64,000 nucleotides of DNA from Orientallactaga sibirica (lineage: Eukaryota; Chordata; Mammalia; Rodentia; Dipodidae). Position numbers and translations under genes: made by a program. The notes under the pieces are model-generated. The model ran no database searches. It worked only from the letters and a program-made list of their open reading frames with translations, and was not told the origin of the DNA. The stretch is taken from NCBI GenBank assembly GCA_036365145.1, contig JAEOAD010000001.1:104070001-104134000 (forward strand), in the 5' to 3' direction. Below, in pieces: positions 11,582 to 22,892 of the stretch; the stretch's first letter is position 1; every line of letters begins with the position of its first letter.

Positions 11582-12899
11582 TGTGGAAATTTTTATTGAT
11601 TTTTAATCTTACATACCAAAAAAACCCCACCTGATATTTCCCTCCCCTCCCCATTCCACTTTAGAACTCCAGTCTCCATCATATCCTCCCTTTCTCCATT
11701 AGTCTCTCTCCTAATTTGATGACATCATCTTTCTCTTCTATTTTGAGGGTCTTGCAAAGGTATTGCTAGGCTCTGCAAGATCATGGATATCGAGGCCAAT
11801 TTCTGTCTGGGCAGCTGCATAGTAAGAGGTCAAATCCTTCCTTTGGCTCTTCCATTCTATCCGCCCCTCTTCCGCAATGGTCCCTGAGCCACTGGAGGAT
11901 GTGACAGAGGTGTTTCAGTGCTAGGCACTCCTCCATCCCTTCTTCTCAGCACTATGTTGCCTTTTGTGTCGTCCCAGTGGTCATCACCATCTGAAAAGAG
12001 AAGCTTCTCTAGCCAGAAGTGAGAATAGCATTAATATGTGGACATGAACATTTAGTGTAGTGTCCCCAGGGCAGCTTGGTGGGAATAATATATACATTTA
12101 GTCAGCCATGAGCAGGCTTATACCCCCAAGGCTCATGACCTCACCTACCATAGACTTTTACTTAGGTTTTTCAGTACCGGGTATGTATTCCCGCCCGTAG
12201 AGAGGGCCTTCAGTCCAATTATGGAGCAGTTGGTAACCCCAAGAGTAGACACGCCACTATTGCACCCGTTCAGTCATTGGGCCTGTCTGGCCAAGCTTGA
12301 ATATTCAGCATCCACTATTTTCACTGTTGATGGCTTCTGTCTCCCATACGCTGCGTGCAGTGCAGCTTTTTCCAGCTTTCAGTTGGCTGGTCTACAGGGA
12401 GAAGGTTTTCTGCTCAGCACCAGCTTGCTTTCTCAGTGTCCTTGCCTCTCAGGCATGAGATGTCTTCAGCAATAGGGTCTTACTATCTATTTCTCTAGGG
12501 AAACCAAGGGCTTTGGCAAAAGCCTTAATGTTTTGGAGGCTACGGGACCTCCTTGACCAACATCTCACTGGATGGAGTTCCATCCCAGGTACTGAAAATT
12601 TTCTAGTAACAGTCTACATCTTCTAGACGTGACCTTAATCAAAAAGTAGTTTTACATATGTCTTATTGATAATATCTTGAGTTTAGATTGTCCCTCCCCT
12701 GCCCTTTTTGTATGCATTCTCTTCCCATGGCCTCGCTTAGGCCATTCCTCTCCCTGTACTCAGTTCTTCTACTTACATATGTGTATTACTATACACTTAA
12801 GTCCTTCCTTTCTTCCCTCCCTTATAGCCTTTTACCCGCTTACTGGTTTCTGGTACCTATTTTTGGTTCCAGTTCATACACAAGTCTATACATTGGTAG
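11582..12899 (-). mobile_element. L1 3' UTR
   Basis: It starts after the ORF2 stop at 12,900 and ends in an A-rich tail (T-rich on the plus strand) near 11,582-11,605. The distal 500 bases, with the cctcccctccccattccact polypurine block in antisense, recur in the other truncated L1 tails in the window. Plus-strand frames of 71-84 codons here are shadows. Confidence 0.85.
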
Positions 12900-15800
12900 C
12901 TAGGATCCACATATGAGAGAGAACATGTGACGTTTGGCTTTCTGAGCCTGGGTTACCTCACTAAGTATAATCCTTTCCAGATCCATCCATTTCCCTGCAA
13001 ATTTCATAATTTCATTTTTCTTTACTGCTGAATAGAACTCCATTGTGTAAATGTACCACAACTTTATTATCCACTCATCTGTGGACGGACATCTAGGCTG
13101 CTTCCATTTCTTAGCTATTGTGAATAGAGCAGCAATAAACATGGTTTTGCAAGTATCTCTAAGGAAGTGAGAAGAGTCCTCTGGATATATGCCTAGGAGT
13201 GCTATAGCTGGATCATATGGTAAATCTATTTCTAGCTGTCTCAAGAACCTCCACACTGATTTCCACAGTGGCTGGACCAGCTTACATTCCCACCAACAGT
13301 GTAGAAGTGTTCCTGTTTTTCCGCATCCACGCCAACACTTATTGTCATTTGTTTTCTTGATGGCAGCCATTCTGACAGGAGTGATATGGAATCTCAAAGT
13401 GGTTTTAATTTGCATTTCCCTGATGGCTAAGGATGTAGAACATTTTTTAGATGTTTATATGCCATCTGTATTTTCGTCTTCCGTGAATTCTCTATTTAGT
13501 TCCGTAGCCCATTTTTTAACTGGGTTGTTTGAATTCTTGTTATTCTGTTTTTTGAGTTCTTTGTATATTCTGGATATTAATCCTCTGTCAGATGAATAAC
13601 TGGCAAAGATTTTCTCCCATTCTGTAGGTTGTCTTTTGCTCTATTCACAGTGTCCTTTGCTGTACAAAAGCTTTGTAATTTTATAAGGTCCCAGTGGTTG
13701 ATTAGTGCTTTTATTCTCTGAGCAATTGAGTTATATTCAGAAAGTCCTTGCCTATTCCAATATGTTGAAGAGTTTCCCCTACTTTTTCCTCTAGCATTTT
13801 CAGAGTTTCAGGTCTGATATTAAGGTCCCTGATCCATTTGGACTTGATTCTTGTGCAAGGAGAGAGACAAGGATCTATGTTTATCCTTTTACAAACAGAT
13901 GTCCAATTTTCCCAGCACCACTTGTTAAAGAGGCTATCTTTTCTCCAATGAGTATTTTTGGCGTTTTTGTCAAAAATAAGGTAGCTGTAGCTGTCTGGAT
14001 TAATATTTGGGTCTTCTATTCTGTTCCATTGATCTACCTGTCTGTCCTTGTGCCAGTACCATGCTGTTTTTGTTACTATGGCTTTGTAGTATAACTTAAA
14101 ATCGGGTATGGTTATACCACCTGCCTGATTTTTGTTATGCAAAATTGTTTTGGCTATTCGAGGTTTTTTGTGTTTCCAGATGAATTTTAGTATTGTTTTT
14201 TCTATTTCTGTGAAGAATGCTATTGGGATTTTAATGGGGATTGCATTAAATGTGTAGATTGCTTTTGGTAAGATTGACATTTTCACTATATTGATTCTTC
14301 CAATCCAGGAGCATGGAATGTCTTTCCATTTCCTTGTGTCTTCTGCAATTTGTCGCTCGAGTTTTTTATAGTTCTCATTGTAGAGATCCTTCACTTCCTT
14401 GGTTAAGTTTATTCCAAGGTATTTTTTTTTTTTTTGAGGCAATTGTGAATGGGAGAGATTCCCTGATTTCATCCTCTGCATGTTTGTTGTTAGTGTATAG
14501 AAAAGCTACTGATTTCTGTGTGTTTATTTTGTATCCTGCTACATTGCTAAAAGTGTTTATCAGCTCTAATAATTTGCTGGTAGAGTCCTTAGGATCTGTT
14601 ATGTATAGAATCATATCATCTGCAAATAATGATAATTTGACCTCTTCCTTTCCGATTTGTATCCCCTTTATGAGTGCCTCTTGCCTTATTGCTATGGCTA
14701 AGACTTCCAATACTATATTAAATAATAGTGGAGAAAGTGGACACCCTTGTCTTGTTCCTGAATTTAGAGGAAAAGCTTCAAGTTTTTCCCCATTAAGTAT
14801 TATGTTGGCTGTAGGTTTGTCATAAATAGCTTTTATTATGTTGAGATATGTACCTTCTATTCCAAGTTTCTGTAGTACTTTCACCATGAAGGGGTGTTGG
14901 ATTTTGTCAAATGCCTTTTCTGCATCTATTGAGATGACCATGTGATTTTTGTCCTTCAGACCATTTATATGGTGTATTACATTTATGGATTTGCGTATGT
15001 TGAACCATCCCTGCATCTCTGGGATAAAGCCTACTTGGTCAGGGTGAATAATCTTTCTGATATATTCTTGTATTCTGTTTGCCAGTATTTTGTTGAGAAT
15101 TTTTGCATCTATGTTCATGAGGGAGATTGGTCTATAGTTTTCTTTTTTGATCTGTCTTTGTCCGGTTTGGGTATCAGGGTGATGCTGGCTTCATAGAAGG
15201 ATTTTGGTAGAATTCCTTCCTCTTCTATTTTATGGAAAAGTTTGAGAAGCATTGGTGTTAGATCTTCCAGGAATGTCTGGTAAAATTCAGTAGTGAATCC
15301 ATCTGGGCCTGGGCTTTTTTTAATTGGGAGACTTTTTATGACTGCTTGGATCTCTGTGGTTGTTATAGGTCTATTTAAGTGGTTTATCTCATCTTGATTT
15401 AATTTTGGTAGGTCATATAAATCAAGAAAATCATCCATTTCTTTCAGGTTTTCAAACTTAGAGGCATATATATTCTTAAAGTATGTCCGTATGATTTTCT
15501 GAATTTCTTTGGTATCTGTTGTGATGTTGCCTTTTTCATCTCTAATTTTATCAATTTTTGTCTCTTCTCTCTTTCTTTTGGTCAGATTTGCTAAGGGTTT
15601 GTCAATCTTGTTAATCCTTTCAAAGAACCAACTCTTTGTTTCATTGATTTTTTTGATTGTTTTTTTGGTTTCCATTTCATTAATTTCTGCCCTAACCTTT
15701 ATTATTTCTTCCCGTCTACTGATTTTTGGTTTGCCTTGTTCTTCTCTTTCCAAGGCCTTAAGGTGAAGCATTAAATTGTTTAGTTGTGAACTCTCTAGTT

Positions 15801-16720
15801 TCTTAATATAGGCACTTAGAGCTATAAATTTCCCTCGTAGGACTGCCTTCATTGTGTCCCACAGGTTTTGGTATGTTGTATTCTCATCATCATTTGATTC
15901 TATGAATTTCTTGATTTCCTTCTTAATTTCTTCAATGACCCATGCGTCATTCAATAATGTACTGTTTAGTCTCCATGAATTTCTGTATGCTCTGTAGTTT
16001 TTCTTGTTGTTGATTTGCAGTTTAATCCCATTGTGGTCAGATAGCATACAAGGGATTATTTCAATTTTCCTGTATTTGTTGAGATTTGATTTGTGTCCTA
16101 TCATATGGTCTATTTTAGAGAATGATCCATGTGCCGCTGAGAAGAATGTATATTCTGCAGTATTTGGATGGAATATTCTGTATATATCTGTTAGGTCCAT
16201 TTGTTCCATGATATCATTTAATGCAGTTGTTTCTCTGTTTATTTTTTGTTGGGTAGATCTGTCAAGTGATGAGAGCGGGTATTGAAGTCACCCACTACTA
16301 TTGTGTTAGGTGTTATTTCTGACCTTAAGTCTGATAGTGTTTGTTTGATGTAATTGGGGGCCCCGTGTTGGGAGCATAAATGTTTAGGATTGTGATATCC
16401 TCCTGTTGGAGTGTTCCTTTAATCAGTATAAAGTGACCTGCTTTATCTCTCCTCACTAATGTTGGTTTGAAGTCTATCCTGTCAGAAATTAGAATGGCAA
16501 CCCCTGCTTGTTTTCTGGGTCCATTTGCTTGATATATCTTTTTCCAGCCTTTCACCCTAAGAATGTTTCTATCTTTTATTCAGATGTGAGTTTCCTGAAG
16601 GCAACAGATGGTAGGATCCTGCTTTTTAATCCAGTCTGCAAGTCTATGTCTTTTGATTGGGGCATTGAGGCCATTGATATTAAGAGTTATTATTGAAAGA
16701 TATGTATTTGATCTGTCCAT
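12900..16720 (-). pseudogene. L1 ORF2 (endonuclease-reverse transcriptase), inactivated
   Basis: ORF2p nicks target DNA and reverse-transcribes L1 RNA. The start is taken at 16,720 (MDRSNTYLSI, matching the conserved ORF2 start) and the end at 12,900 (MFSLICGS then stop). The apurinic-type endonuclease domain shows SIITLNINGLNAPIKR and CCLQETHI. The reverse transcriptase shows [45 protein letters not shown] and the catalytic FADD ([12 protein letters not shown]). The C-terminal part holds a Cys-rich segment ([22 protein letters not shown]). Lesions: in-frame TGA at 16,577-16,579, and frameshifts near 16,362 (short G run), 15,146 (short A run), 14,418-14,432 (A/T run), 13,725 and 13,445. Most lie in homopolymers. 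The catalytic motifs survive but the frame does not. Confidence 0.93.
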
Positions 16721-16789
16721 TTTTCTTGTTTTGTAGTTCTTCCTGGTTTTCTTTTTACTCACTTGTTCTAACTGTTGAATATGATTTCT

Positions 16790-17849
16790 TTTTCCTATTT
16801 CCTGCTGTGTGTGTTTTGCTTTTTCTTCAGCATGAATGATTCCTGCAAGTATTTTCTGTAGAGCTGGCTTAGTTGTCATAAATTCCTTTAGCCTGTCTTT
16901 GTTGTGGAATGTCCTTATTTCTCCATCAATTTGGATAGAAAGCTTTGCAGGATAAAGTAATCTTGGTTGACAGTTTTTATCTTTCAGAACTTGGAATACA
17001 TCACCCAGGCCCTCCTGGTTTTTAGGGTTTGTGTTGAGTAATCTGCTGTGACCCTGATGGGTTTCCCCTTAAATGTCATTTGCTTTTTCTCTCTAACTGC
17101 TTTCAGTATACTTTCTTTGGTTTGTGTATTTAGTAGTTTAATTATAACATGGCGAGAAGAGGTTCTTTCTAGGTTTTGTCTGTTTGGTGTTCTAAATGCT
17201 TCTTGTATCTGCATTGGCATTTCTTTCCCAATTTGGGGAAAATTTTCTTCTATGATTTTATGGAAAACACCTACTAAGCCTCTGGATTGAAATTCTTCCC
17301 CTTCTGCTATACCTTGAATTCTTATGTTTGATCTTTTCATAGTGTCCTCATGTCTTGGAGTTCCCATTCATACCTTTCTATTAGCTTGTCTTTCTCTTTG
17401 TTAGACTGTGATAGATCTGCCACCTCGTCTTCTAGCTTGGATATTCTGTCCTCTCCTTCATCCATTCTACTAGTGAGACTTTCCACAGAGTTTTTTATTT
17501 CACTGACTGTGTTCTTCAATGTTAAGATTTCAGCCTGGTTTTTCTTCAGTAGTTCTATTTCCTTGTTCATGTCCTCTAATGACCTTTTTATTTCATTAAA
17601 CTGTTTCTCTGTAATCTCCTTCAACAGTTTGTTTTCTTCTCTAATTCCTTTGTTTTCTTCTCGGATTGCTTTCATTTCTTCTTTCATTTCTTTGAGCATA
17701 GATATCATCATTCCCTTGAAATCTTTGTCAGGAATTTCATCTAAAACAGTCTCATTGTTGGACCTATCTGATGGATTTGCAATTTTTGGTGGAATTGCAT
17801 TGTCTTGATTCTTTGTGTTTCTTGTATTATAATGTAGTGACTTTTGCAT
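16790..17849 (-). pseudogene. L1 ORF1 (RNA-binding chaperone), frameshifted
   Basis: ORF1p forms trimers, coats L1 RNA and acts as a nucleic-acid chaperone. The start at 17,849 gives an N-terminal region followed by a long charged coiled coil with heptads (KEMKEEMKAIREENKGIREE through RISKLEDEVADLSQSNKEKD, about residues 50-160). The RRM-like centre follows (SNIRIQGIAEGEE, then FPQIGKEMPMQIQEAFRTPN), then the C-terminal domain (RHVIIKLLN, GKPIRVTADYS, LKTRRAW). There is a frame change near 17,340-17,367 and another near 16,984. The last segment (MTTKPALQKILAG) continues in a third frame straight into ORF2. Length and domain order fit L1 ORF1. Confidence 0.92.
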
Positions 17850-18957
17850 CCTGGATTGCTTTGATGCTTAGGTTTCCTATTTATCTTCAGTGTTCTTAGG
17901 TGTTGTGATCCACCTTTATATTATTTTAGGATATGGGTTTAAGGTGTCAAGTGTAGCACTTGTACTTAAGTAAAAGTACTCCTAGCTGTTGAGTTTGCTT
18001 GTTAAGCAATTATTGTAGTAGACTGGTGGAACAATTTCGATGCAAGTTCTAAACTTCACCAGAGCAAAATACACATTCAATTGACATGAACACAGAGTAT
18101 ACAAGTGTGAGAATTGAGACAACCAGTCCTATAGGGTTAAAATCCCTAAGGGCATGTGATGGTCCACTCCCTTAGTCCTGTCAGCTTGGGAATCAGACCC
18201 TGTCCTCAATAATAACTGAAGCAAAAGATAAAGGCCCTTTAAATCTATAGTAGTAGTACAGATAGCAATATTCAACCCCTCACATTCAGCTTATTTGAAA
18301 ATGGTAAAGCCACCCACAAATATGTAATACATACCCTGCCTTGACCTGGAAAGAGTGGTTAGCACTTCCAATGCAGGCCTTTGTTATCTTTTGGTGTGGC
18401 TTTTAAACTCACCAATGCTGGGTGCCCACCTCGTTACCTGGGCTGTGGAGCTTGGGTCAGGTCAGCTGGGGCCGGTGTTGACGATGTGGTTCAAATTTGC
18501 CACTGGTTGTTGTTCGATTCTACCAATTCCCTGGGGAGCTGATGAATGGGGATGGGCGATTCAGGAAGCCTGCAGCAACTCACGGTGTGTGTCTCTTTCA
18601 GTAGCTCCGCAGATTTTTCTTTGATTTCTGGGCTCTGTGAGGACACTGATGAGGTTGAAAAGTCCCTTTTTTTTTGTTTGTTTGTTCGGGCGGCGTTTGC
18701 AGCGGAAGCTCAGCGGGGCTTAGCTGACCTGGTTGGAGGAGTTGGAGTCTTGGTGCCGATCCGTTGGGGAACCGGCTGAGTGAAGTGAAGTTGCTGGGGT
18801 GCTCTTGGGGTGGAGCGGCCGCTGGGAGCCCACGGATGGGGAGCCCGCGGCTGGGGAGCCCGGCTGGGGAGCGCGGGGGAGCCCTGCGGAGCCCGCGGGG
18901 GAGTCCGCGGCTGGGGAGTCCGCGGCACGGGGCGTTGGGGAGCGAGCTGGGGGAGTC

Positions 18958-19168
18958 CACAGTGGGTTCCTGGCTGTCTTTTGCTTTTCCGCTTTTTCCC
19001 GGAGGGGCTCTCTTCCTCAGATGGGAGCGATTCTCTGCCTGATCCGGGGCCGCCATCTTCCACAGTGGGTTCCTGGCTGTATTTTTGCTTTTCCGCTTTT
19101 CTCCGGAGAAAATATTCTGCTCTCTTCCTCAGATGAGTGTAGTTTTTCTTGATTCTCTGCCTGATCCA
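18958..19168 (-). repeat. Two tandem L1 promoter monomers
   Basis: Both units start cacagtgggttcctggctgt (18,958 and 19,061), share the ttttgcttttccgctttt and ctctcttcctcagatg blocks, and end with ttctctgcctgatcc. The outer unit carries about 20 extra bases. Confidence 0.85.
19049..19060 (-). promoter_or_regulatory. YY1-type site in L1 5' UTR
   Basis: On the minus strand the sequence reads gaagatggcggc, a good match to the YY1 core AAGATGGCGGC, which positions transcription starts in human L1. It lies at the junction of the two monomers, about 100 bp from the presumed L1 5' end. Only the inner monomer carries it; the outer one has diverged there. Confidence 0.6.
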
Positions 19169-19190
19169 GAGAGCTCAGGCACTCAGTACA

Positions 19191-20062
19191 AAAGTCCATA
19201 CAAAACATTGAAACCAATACTCATTGCTCGAAATCACTAAATTTGGGGCAACTACTCATGCAACAATACATAACTAAGAACCCACTTGTAACCCCAAGCA
19301 TGATTCCTTCCCATGGGCCCTGAGAGAATATCATGGGGCTCTGAACTCCGCACTCCAGGAGAAAACAAAGGAAATTTACATATATTAAGTACATACTAAA
19401 GCTTCAAGTGCCTGCCTTGGAGATTTATTATCAATCCAATCGTCTCAACAAAAACACTATCTTTGTGTTACAGCTGAGGGGGTCAAATCTCAGCCTATAA
19501 TTAAATCCCCTGAGTCAGCAGAGACAACAGCTTGAAGGTAGAGCCGTCTGCCTGCGATGTTAGTGCTCTTCACACTGCTGAAGAAGGGACCTAGTCCATG
19601 TCTGCTTCCACTCTATTGCATTATCTCATTTAGTTCCTCGGGTTTCCTGAAGAAAGACAGCAAGCTGAAGCACATCATGCCTGTGCCGCAAACACAAAAG
19701 AGGAAAGAGAGAAAAACTGTTTAAGAGGACAGTCCTGTCTCCTCTTCCCTGTGCTGGGTCTCACACTGAGATCGACGAGGGGCACTGGGCAGGTGTCAGG
19801 CACTGTTACAATCATTACCAGTGTTAACTAAGTTTATGCTCTAAGCGCTCCTTTTTATACTCTTTGTCTTGGAAGTAAGCAAAGGCTTTGGGGATGGGCC
19901 AATGTGTCTCTGTACTTAGTCAGGTGATGTTGTACTCTCCTTTTCTGCTGGGGCTTCGTTAAACAAAAGAACTATCAGTCAAACAGCCAGGGAGAGACTA
20001 GACTTACACCAACACTTGCCACCTGGAGCCTTTCTTGAAGGCTCTAAGAAAACTATGTGATA
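19191..20062. other. Unique-looking stretch, no gene recognised
   Basis: Nothing convincing on either strand. The missing half of the B4 at 11.33-11.58 kb was sought here and not found. Confidence 0.35.
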
Positions 20063-20284
20063 GGGCTGGAGAGATGGCTTAGCCATTAAGGCTCTTGCCT
20101 GTGAAGCCTAAGGACCCATGTTTGATTCTGCAGATTCCACATAAGCCAACCACACAAAAGTAAGGCAAGCACAAGGTTGCACATGCCCACTAGGTGGCAC
20201 AAGTGTCTGGAGTTCAATTGTAGTGGCTGAGGCCTGGGCACACCAATTCTCTCTCTCTAAAAAGAAAACAAGAGAAAAAAAAAG
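20063..20284 (+). mobile_element. B2-like SINE, short form
   Basis: Head gggctggagagatggcttag, a B-box region, the ggagttcaattgtagtggct body and a CT run. It is flanked by imperfect target-site duplications agaaaactatgtga (about 20,047) and agaaaactatgtaa (about 20,285). Confidence 0.9.
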
Positions 20285-21021
20285 AAGAAAACTATGTAAT
20301 AATCTCCTCTGATTGCTCCCAACACAGCCTCACCTAAGGTTGTCTAAAATAGTTTTACCACTCTTTTTTGATATCATAAGCCTCAATGAACTCTAAATGA
20401 CCCGGAAACCATTCCCCTCTAGGCCAGAACTGGAGCACTTTCCCTGGTGACCTGGCAGGAGGGTCTGTTGTGGTTGATGCTAAGAGATAAGGTGTGCTTG
20501 GTCCAAACAAATTGCTGTGAATGGCCCAAATACCCCTTCCAGAGCTGCATAAGCAGGTGTCTCCGGCTCACTTGGTAAGCTCAAACAGAAGACTGAGGCG
20601 TCACTCCCTTGGTCCACACCAGACCTGGGAGGCTTGTAAGGCTAAGGATCCCAGCATCCAAGGCCCACATGAGGACTGTCACACTAGAGGGCACCACCTG
20701 CTGCCCCTCCCACCTGCCCACAGCTTCTGTTCTCTACTAGTAAGGACTGAGCTGGGTGAAATCTGCACGAGACCACACTTGAAGAACTTCTTCTTGCCTA
20801 CCCTGGAAGGGGAGAGCAAAAGTACCCCAGCTAGTTGACTGGGAACAAAACAACACACACATACTCCTTCCCCAGCTGAATTTCATTCACTGTGCTTTCA
20901 GCTTGACTTCATGGTCAATTTTACACATTTGTTTCATCCTTTGCAAGTACTACCTCTTCCATGTGATATCTTTCCATGGCTTATGTCCATTTTCTAACTG
21001 AATTGTGTTTGTTTAAGTGTT
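20285..21021. other. Unique-looking stretch with unassigned 105-codon frame
   Basis: A plus-strand frame at 20,521-20,838 (105 codons, His/Pro/Leu-rich) has no motif, signal peptide or splice context I recognise. I consider it probably chance. Confidence 0.25.
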
Positions 21022-21234
21022 AGCTCTGGGATGGAGGGAGTGCCTAGTTAAGGCCTTTGCATGCAAAGTCAAAGGACCCAGGTTTGATTCCCCAGAACCA
21101 ATGTTAGCCAGCTGCACAAGGTGGCACATGCATCTGGAGCTCTTTTGCAGTGGCAGGAGGCCCTGGCGCACCCATTTTCTCTCTTTCTTTCTCTCTTTTT
21201 CTCTCTGTCAAATAAAAAATAATACTAATAATTG
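21022..21234 (+). mobile_element. B2-like SINE, short form
   Basis: Degenerate head (gggatggagggagtgcctag), good B box caggtttgattccccagaac, the ggtggcacatgcatctggag body, a CT tract and an AATAAA tail. A gttagctct duplication flanks it. Confidence 0.88.
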
Positions 21235-22242
21235 TTAGCTCTGAGAGTACTCTACACATTCAAGATTCACTCCTGTGTCAGACATGGGGTTTGCAAATCC
21301 TGCCTTCCCTGTTCGGCCTTGGACTTTATCCATTTCACATGGTTTTATCAGACCGGAAGACTTATTTTTACCAGGTCTAATGTATCAAATTGTCCTCTTT
21401 TGCACTGTGTTTTTAATATCAAGTCAACTCTGCCCTAAATCTGAAAACTTTTTAAAAAGCAGATGAAAATGTTCATCATTCTGAAGTCTTATGTTTTCTG
21501 TATAAATTCATATTCTGTCATTTCTGTATAGTTGCTAAGATTTAAGGATTTTTTTTGTCCTGATGATGTTGTTGTTGCTTTCTTGTTTGTGCATGGTTTC
21601 CTATCTGTAGAAGCCCAGTTCTTCAACTACCATTTCTTTAGCAGACAGCTGATTTGTATGGTATCCTAGGCATTGTGTCGGCTATGTTAGGAGGCTCTGG
21701 TGCCATTTAAATCTATTTTAGCAGGGTTTCATAACTTAGGTTTTGCTGATGTGCCTTGCTTAGTTTTGTGGGCTGTGGTTCCAGCGACACTTTCCAAGCC
21801 TTTGTGACTTTATTTCATTCTGCTTAGTTTTCCCAGTGGCACCAGGGCACCCATGGATCCTGCTGGTGTTTCCTGAGAGGGTGAAGGGGTTTCTCTAGCC
21901 TGGACCACCACGTGTGGGAGAGGAGTGGACTAGTTTTAATTGGGAGAATGGCACAATCAGTACTGTATTTCAGGACTGGTATTGTTAGAACATAAGCATT
22001 TTACTACATTAATTCACATAAACCCAAAGTAACATCATCTTCAATGGTCCTTGTGTTCTTTGACCTCTACATTTCATATCAAAGATAACAGTTGGGGAGT
22101 TGAAAAAATAGAGAATTAACATTGCTGTTCCTGACACATTCTGTTATTTAAGATATATCAGTAAGTTCACATTAGCTACCATCTTTCTTGCCCTGTTACA
22201 ATTCCAGAAAGGAGACTTTAATGGAAATTATATTTGAAAGTA
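21235..22242. other. AT-rich stretch, no gene recognised
   Basis: Short frames only (60-70 codons) with no family resemblance. Confidence 0.35.
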
Positions 22243-22600
22243 TGGTAGTTTGAATATATGTCCCCCAAATAAACTCATGTGTTTTATTAAAACTTGGATT
22301 TCCAGCCCACCTGGATGGAGGGGGTATCACTGGGGCAGATCCTGGGGTCCAGCCCTAAAGGTCTGCAGAGCAGTCTGAGCTTGGCCTGGGTCCCTGTTGT
22401 GTGCTGCCCCTTTGTGCTTGCTTGAGGTGTGGGATGTTTTTTTGTTTTTTTCTCTGCTTAGATCTGTGAAGGGGGCCAGCCTAATGCACTGTTATGGAAC
22501 TCCCCCTGGATCTGTAAGCTGAAATAAACCCTTCCACCCATAAGCTGTATTGGGTTTGGATGTTCATTCCAGCAACATGGAGCTGACTATAAGAGAAAGG
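22243..22600 (+). mobile_element. ORR1-like MaLR LTR
   Basis: It starts tggtagtttgaatatatgtc and proceeds through gcccacctggatggagg to ctgtaagctgaaataaaccc and a ttcattccagcaacatggag end. A B2-like SINE inserted immediately downstream. Confidence 0.75.
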
Positions 22601-22612
22601 AAGAAGATTTCC

Positions 22613-22876
22613 ACTTTTTTTTTTTTTTTTTTTTTTTGGTGAGAGAGAGAGAGAGAGGAAGACAGATAGAGATGACTGTGCCAGCAGCCCCTCTCAGCTG
22701 CTGTGAATGAAATCCAGATGCATGTGCCCTCTTGTGGTCAAGTGCAGCATTGCGCCCTTGAGTCACTTTGCATCTGGCTAAACGTGGGACCTGGAGATTG
22801 GAATGGCTGGAGATTGGAACCAGCATTCTTAGGCTTAGGAGGCAGTCACCTTAACCGCTAAGCCATCTCTCCAGCC
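22613..22876 (-). mobile_element. B2-like SINE, long form, duplicated B box
   Basis: Poly-T start, GA-rich tract, then the antisense body and the head ccgctaagccatctctccag. Target-site duplications of about 15 bp (aagatttccactttt) flank it at 22,603 and 22,877. The B-box region (ggttccaatctccag in sense) is present twice in tandem. Confidence 0.93.
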
Positions 22877-22892
22877 CAAGATTTCCACTTTT

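Larger units (their letters stand above)
11582..19190 (-). mobile_element. Near full-length LINE-1 (L1)
   Basis: An autonomous non-LTR retrotransposon in reverse orientation with every L1 part in order. Read on the minus strand these are a GC-rich 5' UTR (19,190-17,850), ORF1 (from 17,849), ORF2 (16,720-12,900), and a 3' UTR of about 1.3 kb ending in an A/T-rich tail near 11,582. At about 7.6 kb it is typical of a complete rodent L1. Both ORFs are broken by several indels and at least one stop, so it is a fossil. Its 3' UTR sequence is shared with truncated copies at 29.6, 34.4 and 49.4 kb. I could not identify target-site duplications. Confidence 0.93.
17850..19190 (-). promoter_or_regulatory. 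L1 5' UTR / internal promoter region
   Basis: About 1.3 kb upstream of ORF1 on the minus strand. The distal part (18,680-18,960) is very GC-rich with short GGCTGGGGAGCC-type tandem units. Two monomer-like repeats of about 105-125 bp lie at its 5' edge (18,958-19,060 and 19,061-19,168). Mouse L1 promoters are also built of tandem monomers, so a similar internal RNA polymerase II promoter is inferred. The overlapping Pro/Arg/Gly-rich frames on both strands are GC artefacts. Confidence 0.75.

Noticed and set aside
11315..11654. Tyr/Val/Met/Cys- and Ile/His/Thr-repeat ORFs that could look like repeat proteins
   Set aside because: Direct translations of the CATA/CGTA microsatellite, open on both strands.
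13189..17808. Many plus-strand frames of 80-170 codons opposite the L1
   Set aside because: Antisense shadows of L1 ORF1 and ORF2; none has a family match and the minus strand explains the sequence.
18598..19152. Long Pro/Arg/Gly/Ala-rich frames on both strands
   Set aside because: They lie in the GC-rich, tandemly repeated L1 5' UTR. GC-rich repeats stay open in many frames at once.
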